Shown here in pieces: positions 14,174-22,830 of a stretch of DNA of 23,738 nt; the stretch's first letter is position 1, and each line of letters opens with the position of its first letter. The stretch comes from Paludibacteraceae bacterium. Its GTDB lineage: Bacteria; Bacteroidota; Bacteroidia; Bacteroidales; Paludibacteraceae. The translations under genes and the position numbers were made by a program. The stretch is from the NCBI GenBank assembly GCA_017965125.1, contig JAGCQO010000099.1, positions 1 through 23,738 of the forward strand. The letters run 5' to 3'. Under the pieces are notes generated by a model. The model saw only the letters and a list, made by a program, of their open reading frames with translations. It was not told the DNA's origin and searched no databases.

Positions 14174-17100
14174 GTGCAGGGCGCTATTCTGTTGTTGCTT
14201 CAGAATAACACAGTGCAGAATTTCCTCGTGCACAAGGCTGCTTTATACCTCAGCGAAAAACTTAATGCAAAGGTACAAATAGAATCTGTTGATATAGAAC
14301 TTTTTGATAAAGTTTCTTTGAACGGCGTTTATGTGGAGGACCAGCGGAAGGACACGATGATATACGCCGACAAGGCTGTAGCAGGCTTCGACTTGCTGTG
14401 CCTGATAACCGACAGCCGACTGCTTGTCACCGACGTTGCCCTCGACGGCGCGCAGTTCCACTTGAAAAAGCAGAAGGACGGACAGCTTAACCTCCGTTTC
14501 CTCATAGACGTATTCAAACGCGACAAGAAGAAAAAGCAGTCGCGCATGAGCTACCAGGTGAACCGCCTGACGCTGAAAAACTCGTCCTTCACGTACGACG
14601 ACGAGCGCAAGCCGCGCAAGGACGGCAAGATGGATTACTTTCATCTGGACTTCAGGGGCATAAGCGGCGACATCCGGCTCAACGAGTACCGCAAGGGATT
14701 TCTGGACGTAGAGGTGAGGAGCCTTGCGTGTGTCGAGAAGGGCGGGCTGAAGGTCGATGACCTGAAGGGAAAGCTCGTGGCGGACACGGCCGAGGCCAAG
14801 GTCACGAACTTCGTCCTGAAGATGCCTTCGTCGGAGGTGCATCTCGACAGCGTTTGCGCCAATTACGACGAGACGTGGGTGAAGAAGGTGGTCCGCGACG
14901 CTTACGGCAATGAGAAGGTGAAGGAGTCGCTCGACTGGAAGAACGTGTTGCTGGAGTTCGCTCTCGACAATTCGGTCGTGGGGCTCAAGGACCTTGGTTT
15001 CGTGTTGCCGAGGTTGGGCGGGCTGTCGGACAAGGTGGAGCTGTCGGCCCACTTCAAAGGCACGTTCGGCAACATGCACCTGTACAACCTCAATTTCGAC
15101 TGCAACGAAGGCGGCGTATGGGGGCGTCTGTCGGTCGATTTTGCCGGTCTGCAGGACCTGAACGAGACATACGCATACGTGGGAATAAAGGAGCTCGGCA
15201 CGACGATGCCTATGCTCTCCGACCTCATAGCCAAACTGACCGGCAAGCCGTTCAAGATGCCTGAGCAGCTCAACGGGCTCGGCAAAGTGAAGTACCGTGG
15301 CTCGGTGTCGGGCTACTTGACCGACCTCGTGGCTTACGGCGAATTGATTTCGGACATCGGACTCGTGAGCATGGACATGCACTTGGACACCGACGACAAG
15401 TTCAAGAGTGTCAAGTATAACGGCGAGATGGGCGCCAACAACCTGAACTTGGCGAAGCTGCTCGGCGAGAAGAGCATGCTGGGGCAGACAAGCTTCAAGT
15501 TCAAATCGACAGGCGCATGGACAAAGAAGGATGGATTCACGTGCGGGCTGAAGGGCGACATCGCGAAGCTGACTTATAAAGCCTACGAGTACAAGAACAT
15601 ACACATCGACGGCTACGTGAAAGGCCATGAGTTCGACGGACAGATAGACGTCGATGACGAGAACGCCGACATAGACTTCTCCGGCAACTTCAACTACTCC
15701 AAGTCGTTGCAGACAGGAGCCTTCAGTCTGAACATAAACAACCTCCAGCCGCACAACCTGAACTTGGTGAAGGGCAACGAGGAGCTTTCGCTGTCGGGCA
15801 TCATGAGCTTCGACTTCCGTGGCGACATAAAGTCGAATAACCACAGAGCCGACATTTACGTCAACAACTTCACGGTGAACAACGGAGAAAGGAAGCTGAG
15901 GCTTAATGGCATAGAGGTTGTTTCGGTGGTTACGCCGACGCGCGACTCCATCGTCATGACGTCCGAACTGATGAGCATGAAGGTGAGCGGCGACTACCAG
16001 CTGACGACGCTGGCGCAAAGCATGAAGAACGCCGGAAAGAAATATCTGCCGGTCTTGTTTGCCAAGGAAAAGAAGAAGGCCGACGCCGTGAAGTGCAGCA
16101 ACGAATTTGACATAAAGATAGACAACATAAACATCAACAAGCTGTCCGAGGTCTTGGGCAGCAACGTCCGACTCGGCAAAGGCGCTTACGTCACGGGCCA
16201 CTTCAGCGACAAGACGGGCAAGTTCAACGCCAAGGCGGAGATACCAGTCCTGAAGTTCGGTAAAAAGACGAAGAGCGTGGACTCGACGCTGATACTGCTC
16301 GACAACGAGTACGACATCGCGTCGCTGAGGCTGCAGACGAAGTACAACGGACACACCGGGCTCGGACTTATGGCGAACGCCTCACATGACTCCGTGCAGA
16401 TAAACGTGAACTGGGACAACCCGTCGCTGTCGTACGGCTCGCTGAACATCGAAGGCCTCTTGCACAGAGAGATGCGTGGCGACACGCTGTCGTCGTTGCT
16501 CGCGTCGATCGACGTCATGCCGACGTTCATCTCCATAAACGACGACCAGTGGCACATGCGCCGCAGCCATATCGACACCGACTTCAAGAGCTTCAACGTC
16601 AAGGGCTTTGAGATGGACCACGACAAGCAGTATGTGCGAATAGACGGAATGGCGTCGAAGAACATGTCGGACAGCATCGACGTTGACCTGAAGGGCGTGC
16701 ATCTGGCCTACATAATGGACCTTGTGGGCGTCAATGCCGTCGATCTCGATGCGATGATAAACGGCAAGGCCTGTGTCTATGGCTTGCTCGGGCCGATGGT
16801 GCTCAACATCGACGCCACGGCGGACGCCTTCTCGTTCAACAACTCGGTGTGGGGCGACGTGTCGCTCAAGAGCGAATGGGACAGCCAGACGCGAAGGCTC
16901 CATGCCAAGGGCTATGTCTTCAACAGCTCGGCCGACAAGTACAGCGGCGAGGATGACTCCGACGGATTCCTGGCCGACATCATAGCCAGCGGAAAGCGTG
17001 ACACCTCGGTGGTGATAGAAGGCGAGTATTTCCCTAAAAACGACTCGCTCGAGTTCCTGGCCGACGTCTCGACGCTCAAATTGGATTTCATACAGAAATA

Positions 17101-19000
17101 CCTCGACGGCATAATGTCCGACGTCACTGGCGACGCCTCTGGAAAGCTGAGAATCTTCGGCTCGCTCAAGAGGATACTCATGGAAGGCGACATAATGGTG
17201 AACAACGGACAGCTGAAGGTCGATTTCCTGAACACAGCCTACCACTTCAGCGACACGGTGAAGATACGCCAGGACAAGTTCGCGTTTGACAACATCGACG
17301 TGCGCGACGCGGAGAACCACTCGGCGCTGCTCAACGGCGAGGTGATTCACGACTATTACAAGAACATAGTCTATAACATATCGATATTGCCGCGCAACAT
17401 GCTGGCTATGGACCTCAAGGCCAGCGACGGTCAGAACTTCTACGGCAAGGCTTATGCGACGGGAAATGTCAGAATCTTCGGCTATCCGGGAGCGGCGAAC
17501 TTCACGATACAGGCACGCACAGAGCCTAACACGAAAGTCTTCCTGTCGCTCGGCAACGGCTCGACAGTGACCGAGAACAACTTCATAACTTACGTCGATA
17601 GAGACGCCGTGGAAGATTCCGTCTATGAGGACGACGACATCATAGAGCCGAAGAAGGCCGAGACGCGCATGAAAGTGTCGCTCACGGTGGAGGCCACTCC
17701 GGACGCTGAGGTCAACATACTGACGAGCGCCGAGGGCGACATGCTCAAGGCGACAGGAACCGGCAACGTCCGCATGGAGTATGACTCGAAGTCTGACCTC
17801 CAGCTCTTCGGAAACTACGAGGTGGAGAAGGGTAGCTACATATTCACACTGCAGAACATCATACGGCGTGACTTCACGCTGCGAAACGGCGGAACCATAA
17901 AGTGGAGCGGCGACCCTCGGGAAGGAATCATAAACCTTGATGCCTTGTACTTGGTGCAGGGAGCGTCGCTGCTCGACATCCTCGACGAAGCCGACCTCGA
18001 AGGACTCGGCCGTACGACTGTGCCGGTCAACTGTCTGCTCAACCTGACGGGAAACCTGATGCAGCCGAACATAAAGTTCGACCTCGAACTGCCGTCCGAC
18101 AACGAGCTGCAGCGCAAGGTGAAAAACATCGTCAACACCGACGAGATGATGAACCGAGAGATACTCTCGCTGCTTGTCATAGGCGCGTTCTATCGTCCTG
18201 AGTACATACAGAACTCGTCGTCAACCAACGTCGGCAACCAGATGGCATCGGTGCTTACGTCCACCGTGTCAGGACAGCTGAACAGCATGCTCTCGCAGAT
18301 AAGCGACAAGTTCAATGTCGGTGTGAACGCAGTGCTCGGCAACGGCGAAGACCTCTCGCAAGGCGGCGAATACGAGGTGGCGCTCATGTATCAGCCAAAC
18401 AACAGACTCATAATAAACGGAAACATCGGCTACCGCAACGACTACGTGAACGGACAGCAGAACGGAAACAACTTCATAGGCGATGTTGACATAGAGTATA
18501 AATTGACAAGAAACGGAAAGCTCAGAGCCAAGGCCTACACACACTCCGCCGACAATTACTACTACAACATCTCTGGCACGGCGAAGACAACACAGGGCGT
18601 CGGTCTGATGTACCGCGAGGACTTCAACACGTTCAAAGGATTGTGGCGCAGATACTTCGGCAAGGACAGGAAACTCAGGGAGCAGAGGCGCGACTCGTTG
18701 ATGATAGTCCAGGAGCGCGAGAGAATGGCGCGACTCGACAGCATGATTTCGGCAGGCCAGCGCAGAAGCCTGCAGAGAAACGACTCGACGGTGGAAGTGC
18801 AGAGAGAGAGCATGCAGCGACGCGATGAGGCTCCGGAAAACGACGACGAGGAAGTGAAGACAGACATAGAACTGGCGGAGCAGAAAGGCGAGATTAACGA
18901 AGAAGAGATAGTGGCGACCGAGGAGAAGAAAGAAAAGAAAGCGAAGAAAAGAAAATCGAAACGTAAAAAAGACGAAGAAAATGAAGACGAGACAAAGTAA
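14174..19000 (+). CDS. tamB: TamB-like translocation/assembly module protein
   Basis: A giant AsmA/TamB-family protein, 1608 residues from the GTG at 14174. Such proteins span the periplasm as a long beta groove and take part in outer-membrane protein assembly or phospholipid transport. The N-terminal LSEKLNAKVQIESVDIELFDKV region, the long run of beta-strand segments, and the C-terminal DUF490 block (about 1130-1480, with FTLRNGGTIKWSGDP) support this. After it comes a charged tail of about 120 residues, rich in Arg, Lys and Glu. The hydrophobic N-terminal anchor (KAVYIFITVIAILLFVQG) is encoded before the GTG: the frame is open from 14108 but has no ATG, GTG or TTG before 14174. The true start may be ATC at 14123, giving 1625 residues, or a sequence error may hide an ATG. 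Isoleucine is often ATA here. DUF3256 and TPR genes follow in the same operon. Confidence 0.9.
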   Translation: MQGAILLLLQNNTVQNFLVHKAALYLSEKLNAKVQIESVDIELFDKVSLNGVYVEDQRKDTMIYADKAVAGFDLLCLITDSRLLVTDVALDGAQFHLKKQKDGQLNLRFLIDVFKRDKKKKQSRMSYQVNRLTLKNSSFTYDDERKPRKDGKMDYFHLDFRGISGDIRLNEYRKGFLDVEVRSLACVEKGGLKVDDLKGKLVADTAEAKVTNFVLKMPSSEVHLDSVCANYDETWVKKVVRDAYGNEKVKESLDWKNVLLEFALDNSVVGLKDLGFVLPRLGGLSDKVELSAHFKGTFGNMHLYNLNFDCNEGGVWGRLSVDFAGLQDLNETYAYVGIKELGTTMPMLSDLIAKLTGKPFKMPEQLNGLGKVKYRGSVSGYLTDLVAYGELISDIGLVSMDMHLDTDDKFKSVKYNGEMGANNLNLAKLLGEKSMLGQTSFKFKSTGAWTKKDGFTCGLKGDIAKLTYKAYEYKNIHIDGYVKGHEFDGQIDVDDENADIDFSGNFNYSKSLQTGAFSLNINNLQPHNLNLVKGNEELSLSGIMSFDFRGDIKSNNHRADIYVNNFTVNNGERKLRLNGIEVVSVVTPTRDSIVMTSELMSMKVSGDYQLTTLAQSMKNAGKKYLPVLFAKEKKKADAVKCSNEFDIKIDNININKLSEVLGSNVRLGKGAYVTGHFSDKTGKFNAKAEIPVLKFGKKTKSVDSTLILLDNEYDIASLRLQTKYNGHTGLGLMANASHDSVQINVNWDNPSLSYGSLNIEGLLHREMRGDTLSSLLASIDVMPTFISINDDQWHMRRSHIDTDFKSFNVKGFEMDHDKQYVRIDGMASKNMSDSIDVDLKGVHLAYIMDLVGVNAVDLDAMINGKACVYGLLGPMVLNIDATADAFSFNNSVWGDVSLKSEWDSQTRRLHAKGYVFNSSADKYSGEDDSDGFLADIIASGKRDTSVVIEGEYFPKNDSLEFLADVSTLKLDFIQKYLDGIMSDVTGDASGKLRIFGSLKRILMEGDIMVNNGQLKVDFLNTAYHFSDTVKIRQDKFAFDNIDVRDAENHSALLNGEVIHDYYKNIVYNISILPRNMLAMDLKASDGQNFYGKAYATGNVRIFGYPGAANFTIQARTEPNTKVFLSLGNGSTVTENNFITYVDRDAVEDSVYEDDDIIEPKKAETRMKVSLTVEATPDAEVNILTSAEGDMLKATGTGNVRMEYDSKSDLQLFGNYEVEKGSYIFTLQNIIRRDFTLRNGGTIKWSGDPREGIINLDALYLVQGASLLDILDEADLEGLGRTTVPVNCLLNLTGNLMQPNIKFDLELPSDNELQRKVKNIVNTDEMMNREILSLLVIGAFYRPEYIQNSSSTNVGNQMASVLTSTVSGQLNSMLSQISDKFNVGVNAVLGNGEDLSQGGEYEVALMYQPNNRLIINGNIGYRNDYVNGQQNGNNFIGDVDIEYKLTRNGKLRAKAYTHSADNYYYNISGTAKTTQGVGLMYREDFNTFKGLWRRYFGKDRKLREQRRDSLMIVQERERMARLDSMISAGQRRSLQRNDSTVEVQRESMQRRDEAPENDDEEVKTDIELAEQKGEINEEEIVATEEKKEKKAKKRKSKRKKDEENEDETK

Positions 19001-19691
19001 ATCACATATCGTGTCTAAGGCCATCATGATGTTCCTTGGACTGGCGTTCGTGCAAAACGTGGCAGCACAGAGCCTGAGCCTTGAGCAGATAAGCAAGACT
19101 GTGAGCAATGTGGAAAAAGCGTTCGTGACCATGCCAGACGACTTTTACTTGAACCTGACGCAGGAGATGAGAGTGTTGATGGTGGACCGCATGAGGAAAG
19201 GCGAGGAGCCGAAAGTGAAGAACAAGTTCGGCGGCGAGAGCAGAATCGACAGCATCGACCAGCAGAACAGCTGGATAAGAATAAAGAACTCGGAGAACGG
19301 AGTGGTGGAAATCAAAGTGCTTGAACGCGAAGGAAGGCCTGCTGCCATATTCCTGATTTTCACGGCATGCGCACCGGCGTGCTCGTCGCACACGGGAGTC
19401 TTCACTTTGGACTGGCGACTGATGCCGGCTCCGTTGTTCTCAACCATCTCGCTGACCGACTTCTTGGACTTCGACAAGATAAAAGCCGACGGCAAGAACA
19501 CCGACTACGTGACGTCGCTCGTGGACCTGCAACTCGTGGAGTTCTCGTTTGCCGGCGACCACAAGACGCTCAAGGCGATACTCAACTCCGAGAAGGAACT
19601 CAGCCAGGAGGACACAGAGAAAGTCAAGCCGTACATAAAGACGAGGCAGATAACCTTCGTCTGGGACGGGAACTCGTTCATTAGACAATAA
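18981..19691 (+). CDS. DUF3256 family exported protein
   Basis: A 236-residue exported protein of the Bacteroidales DUF3256 family. Landmarks are AFVTMPDDFYLNLTQEMRVLM after the signal peptide, VKNKFGGESRIDS, the core IFTACAPACSSHTGVFTLDW (two Cys spaced by three, Trp at the end), and the C-terminal KPYIKTRQITFVWD. The signal peptide runs to about residue 29 (QNVAA, then Q) after a rather long basic start; an alternative ATG at 19026 would shorten it to 15 residues. The start overlaps the end of tamB by 20 bases, so translation is probably coupled. The TPR gene follows after 12 bases. The function is unknown. The position suggests a periplasmic role tied to TamB. Confidence 0.88.
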   Translation: MKTRQSKSHIVSKAIMMFLGLAFVQNVAAQSLSLEQISKTVSNVEKAFVTMPDDFYLNLTQEMRVLMVDRMRKGEEPKVKNKFGGESRIDSIDQQNSWIRIKNSENGVVEIKVLEREGRPAAIFLIFTACAPACSSHTGVFTLDWRLMPAPLFSTISLTDFLDFDKIKADGKNTDYVTSLVDLQLVEFSFAGDHKTLKAILNSEKELSQEDTEKVKPYIKTRQITFVWDGNSFIRQ

Positions 19692-19703
19692 AACGACGCG
19701 CCA

Positions 19704-21902
19704 ATGATGCAGAGAAACGAGATATTCACAAAGATATATGACATGATTTCACATGGTCATATACTCACCGCGTTCAACAGGCTCGACTTCATAGCGGCCT
19801 CGATGCACGACATGGCAAGCAGAGACGAACTCTCGAAGCTCAGAGAGACCTACCACTGGATGCTGGAATACATGTCCAAAGGCATCGCCGACCCGGGAAG
19901 AATGAAAATCTACGCCAGCATAAAGTGCCAATGCTACCAGATAGCCGACGCGCTGAAAGAGGCGAAAAACACAGTGGAGTCCCACGACTACGTATATACG
20001 CAAAAGCAGTACGTCGGCAACGACATGAGCACCAGTTGGGACATAAGGTCGGTCATCGACGAGATTGAGAGCCACAACGCCAACCGTGGACTGACCGATT
20101 TCATAGACAAGAACATGCAGAGCGGCAAAAGCCTTGAGGAAGCGCACCGATACGAGATGAACTCCATGAGGATGTTCAACTACTTCTGGCTCTTCGGCGG
20201 CGAGGCTGGCGAGATAGAGAGTATCATGAACAACGAGCTGATAGGCATAGACGACAAGTGCCTATTGGTGTCGGCCATGACGCTATATCTGATGAGGCGC
20301 TTCGACCAGAAGAAAGCCATTCTGCTGACCTCGTTGTGCGAAAGACACGAGGAGGAAATCTCGGAACGAGCCCTTGTGGGGTTGCTGCCGCTCATAGCCA
20401 AGTACGCCGACAGGTTCGACGCCATGCCGGAGTGGAGAGACCGGCTTTCCGCCACATTCGACTCCAAGGGCATGAAGTCCGCCGTGAAAAGAGTCATAAT
20501 GCAGTATGCCAGAACAAACGAGACCGAGGAACTCGTCAAGCAGATGACGGCAGAGAGACTCCCGGAGATGAGAAAACTCTCGGACGACATGAAAAAGGAG
20601 GACATACGCTCATTCGTAAGCGACGACCACGAGGAAATGAACCCAGTGTGGCAAGAGAAACTCGAGAAAAGCGGACTGGCCGACAAACTGAAGAGATACA
20701 GCGACTTGCAGATGGAAGGCTCGGACGTTTACATGAGCACATTCGCCATGCTAAAGACATTCCCTTTCTTCTCGACTGCCGTCAACTGGTTCCGTCCGTA
20801 CAACCCGGACATGAGCTACATCAGAGGACTCTTCAACGGCGAGAGCGAAAGCGTGATGAAGGAGTTCTTCGACGCGATAATGGACACTGGCAGCATGTGC
20901 GACTCGGACCGATACTCGTTCTCATTGAGCCTGATGCAGATGCCTGCCAGCCAGCGTAAAACCATCGCCGACGCCTTCGCTATGGAGAAAAAGCAGGAAC
21001 TTGAACTCAGGAAAGACGACGAGATACTGGCGAAGACACGCAAAGCGGAGAGAGTGTCCAACTCATACATACAAAACCTGTATCGCTTCTACAGGCTGTT
21101 CCCGTCGAAAGACGCGTTCGAGTCGCCGTTCCTCTATTCGCTCACACTTCAGAACGGAGTGATAGCCGAGCTTGCGGCGTTTGACGATGACGACAAGATA
21201 GAGATAGGCGAGTACTGCTTCTCAAAAGGATTCTACGAGACGGCTTTCGGACTGTTCAACTCGTTGAAGAACGCAGTGCAGTCGCTGGAATATTATCAGA
21301 AATTAGGCTATTGCAAGCAGAAGGTGGGCGACATGGTGGAGGCAATCGGATTCTACAAACAGGCAGAAGTCATCGAGCCTAACGACGTGTGGACCATCAT
21401 GCGATTGGCTTATTGTTACAGAAAAACCTCGGAGATGAAATTGGCGGCTGAGTATTACGCCAAAGCCGAGGCGCTGCAGCCTAACAAGCCAGCCATATCC
21501 TTCAAGAAGGCGCTCTGCCTCTTGGAGTGCGGCGACGAGGAAGAGGCGCTCGCCATCTTCTTCAGACTCGATTATGAGACATCGGGCGACGTCAAGCTCT
21601 GGCGGCTGATAGCCATGACCTCTCTCGGTTTGGGCAAGTTCGACCAGGCTGCGAGATATGTCCAGAAGATAATGGATTCAAAGGTCGTGGAGTGGGAGGA
21701 TTATGTCATCGAGGCTTATGTGAAGTGGACAGCCGACGATGTCGCAGGCGTCGTGTCGTCGTTGAAGACGGCTAAGAAATTGGCTAAAAACGTCAGAAGA
21801 CTCATCGAGGACCGTATGGAAGCCGATAAAAACACACTGCTGAAAGCCGGCTTGGACATCAAACTCATTCCGTTGCTCATAGACGCAGCAGTGAAGGAGT
21901 GA
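19704..21902 (+). CDS. Large TPR protein, last gene of the tamB operon
   Basis: A 732-residue helical protein without signal peptide or membrane segment, so probably cytoplasmic. TPR-like repeats are clearest at about 500-690: LEYYQKLGYCKQKVGDMVEA, WTIMRLAYCYRKTSEMKLAA, ISFKKALCLLECGDEEEALA and VKLWRLIAMTSLGLGKFDQAA, each about 34 residues apart. The first 450 residues are helical too but with no recognised domain, and they are rich in Met and charged residues. It begins at ATG ATG, 12 bases past the DUF3256 stop codon. The gene ends at a bidirectional terminator. The same order (TamB, DUF3256, TPR) looks like a functional unit, although a cytoplasmic TPR protein beside a periplasmic TamB is puzzling. 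I do not recognise a specific family. Confidence 0.88.
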   Translation: MMQRNEIFTKIYDMISHGHILTAFNRLDFIAASMHDMASRDELSKLRETYHWMLEYMSKGIADPGRMKIYASIKCQCYQIADALKEAKNTVESHDYVYTQKQYVGNDMSTSWDIRSVIDEIESHNANRGLTDFIDKNMQSGKSLEEAHRYEMNSMRMFNYFWLFGGEAGEIESIMNNELIGIDDKCLLVSAMTLYLMRRFDQKKAILLTSLCERHEEEISERALVGLLPLIAKYADRFDAMPEWRDRLSATFDSKGMKSAVKRVIMQYARTNETEELVKQMTAERLPEMRKLSDDMKKEDIRSFVSDDHEEMNPVWQEKLEKSGLADKLKRYSDLQMEGSDVYMSTFAMLKTFPFFSTAVNWFRPYNPDMSYIRGLFNGESESVMKEFFDAIMDTGSMCDSDRYSFSLSLMQMPASQRKTIADAFAMEKKQELELRKDDEILAKTRKAERVSNSYIQNLYRFYRLFPSKDAFESPFLYSLTLQNGVIAELAAFDDDDKIEIGEYCFSKGFYETAFGLFNSLKNAVQSLEYYQKLGYCKQKVGDMVEAIGFYKQAEVIEPNDVWTIMRLAYCYRKTSEMKLAAEYYAKAEALQPNKPAISFKKALCLLECGDEEEALAIFFRLDYETSGDVKLWRLIAMTSLGLGKFDQAARYVQKIMDSKVVEWEDYVIEAYVKWTADDVAGVVSSLKTAKKLAKNVRRLIEDRMEADKNTLLKAGLDIKLIPLLIDAAVKE

Positions 21903-21928
21903 TGGTTTTTGCCTTGAATAATCAATGA

Positions 21929-21967
21929 TATATCAACAAAAAAGCCTCGCTATGCGAGGATTTTGTG
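21929..21967. repeat. 39-bp repeat, copy 1, left of xpt
   Basis: This copy matches 22787-22825 at 37 of 39 positions, in the same orientation, 858 bases apart. It begins TATATCAACA and includes the hairpin GCCTCGC-TAT-GCGAGG. The two differing bases (21939 and 21960) are both in the stem, so copy 1 has a shorter helix than copy 2. Confidence 0.9.
21938..21967. terminator. Bidirectional terminator between the TPR gene and xpt
   Basis: CCTCGC (21945-21950) and GCGAGG (21954-21959) form a stem with a three-base loop. On the plus strand it is followed by ATTTTGTG and ends the tamB-DUF3256-TPR transcript 43 bases past its stop codon. On the minus strand it is followed by CTTTTTTG, ending the xpt transcript. 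It overlaps repeat copy 1. Confidence 0.8.
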
Positions 21968-22094
21968 TCTTATGTGACTTAACATACCCATGTTTTTTTC
22001 AACAGAACTCTTGTGGGAAATCTCAATAAGGTATAATGGGTGTCGTTATGAAGAGAAAAATATATCAGCAACTCCCTGATTGTCAATTCAAAAC

Positions 22095-22676
22095 TTATTG
22101 TTTGCGAAAGCTTATTGTCTGCGTCTTCCAGTCCATTTCCTCAACGATGGTCACCGACTCCAGACGATAGCCTTCTTCGCGAAGGATGCGTCCGCCGTTC
22201 TGCTGACCTTTCTCCACTGCAATGCCGATGCCGGCCACCTTGCCGCCTGCCTGACGCACGATGTCGATGAGTGCATGCACGGCCTCGCCATTGGCCAGAA
22301 CGTCGTCCACTATCAGCACGCTGTCCGTGGAGCTGAGGTATGGCTTAGACACATACACGTTAACGTTTTTCCTGTGGGTAAACGAGTAGGCGTGCGATTC
22401 GTATTTGTCGTCCGTGCTGTTGGCGGTCGCTTCCTTCTTGGCGAAAACCACCGGCACTTCGTACAGGCTGCCCAGCATCGTGGCAATGGCAATGCCGCTG
22501 GCCTCAATGGTCAGAATCTTGCTCACAGGCACATCGCTGAAGCGGCTTTTCAGTTCGCTCGCTATTTGGCGCATTATGCCGACGTCGATCTGATGGTTCA
22601 GGAAGTTGTCAATCTTCAGGATGTCGCCTTCCAGAACTTTGCCGTCGCTAAGTATTTTTTTCTCAAGGAAGTTCAT
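22095..22676 (-). CDS. xpt: Xanthine phosphoribosyltransferase
   Basis: A 193-residue purine salvage enzyme that makes XMP from xanthine and PRPP. It matches Xpt, not adenine phosphoribosyltransferase: the N-terminal DQVLKVDSFLNHQID-like segment reads KIDNFLNHQID here (21-31), followed by TIEASGIAIATML (56-68). The PRPP-binding motif is VLIVDDVLANGEAVHAL (120-136), with the paired aspartates at 124-125. The C-terminal GGKVAGIGIAVEKG is also typical. Length equals the usual 190-195. It converges with the TPR gene and is flanked by two 39-bp repeats. A perfect -7 box lies at 22755-22762. The leader of about 70 nt carries a small hairpin but no purine riboswitch. Confidence in the activity is high; guanine specificity cannot be fully excluded. 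Confidence 0.94.
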   Translation of the reverse strand: MNFLEKKILSDGKVLEGDILKIDNFLNHQIDVGIMRQIASELKSRFSDVPVSKILTIEASGIAIATMLGSLYEVPVVFAKKEATANSTDDKYESHAYSFTHRKNVNVYVSKPYLSSTDSVLIVDDVLANGEAVHALIDIVRQAGGKVAGIGIAVEKGQQNGGRILREEGYRLESVTIVEEMDWKTQTISFRKQ

Positions 22677-22754
22677 GGTTCATGCAGTTTTTGGTTGGTA
22701 AATTTAAGGGTAAACTTTCGTCAATTCCGCATTGAGTTTAAATAAAATGCACAA

Positions 22755-22762
22755 CAAAAATA
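22755..22762 (-). promoter_or_regulatory. -7 promoter element upstream of xpt
   Basis: The minus strand reads TATTTTTG, a perfect TAnnTTTG. It would start transcription near 22748, about 70 bases before the xpt ATG. No good TTTG is found 19-21 bases upstream, so the -33 box is weak. Confidence 0.45.
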
Positions 22763-22786
22763 TTTGATGTATGTATTATAATATTG

Positions 22787-22825
22787 TATATCAACACAAA
22801 AGCCTCGCTATGCGAGGCTTTTGTG
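22787..22825. repeat. 39-bp repeat, copy 2, right of xpt
   Basis: Second copy of the repeat at 21929-21967, 37 of 39 bases identical and in direct orientation. In this copy the palindrome is perfect, CACAAAAGCCTCGC-TAT-GCGAGGCTTTTGTG, with a 14-bp stem. Confidence 0.9.
22795..22825 (-). terminator. Terminator of the alpha-amylase transcript
   Basis: A perfect 14-bp stem with a TAT loop begins 5 bases past the amylase stop codon. On the minus strand the stem itself ends in a TTTTGTG arm followed by TTGATA. The plus strand continues into a run of T (22827-22832). The hairpin is symmetric, so it could stop transcripts from either side. Confidence 0.75.
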
Positions 22826-22830
22826 CTTTT

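Noticed and set aside
14243..16354. 703-codon open frame antisense to tamB
   Set aside because: It is a shadow of tamB in a GC-rich stretch: Val/Leu/His/Arg-heavy with no domain pattern, while the tamB frame is clearly a TamB protein.
22677..22750. Possible purine riboswitch in front of xpt
   Set aside because: The leader has only a short AAACT...AGTTT hairpin. I do not see the three-way junction core or the conserved loop bases of a purine riboswitch.
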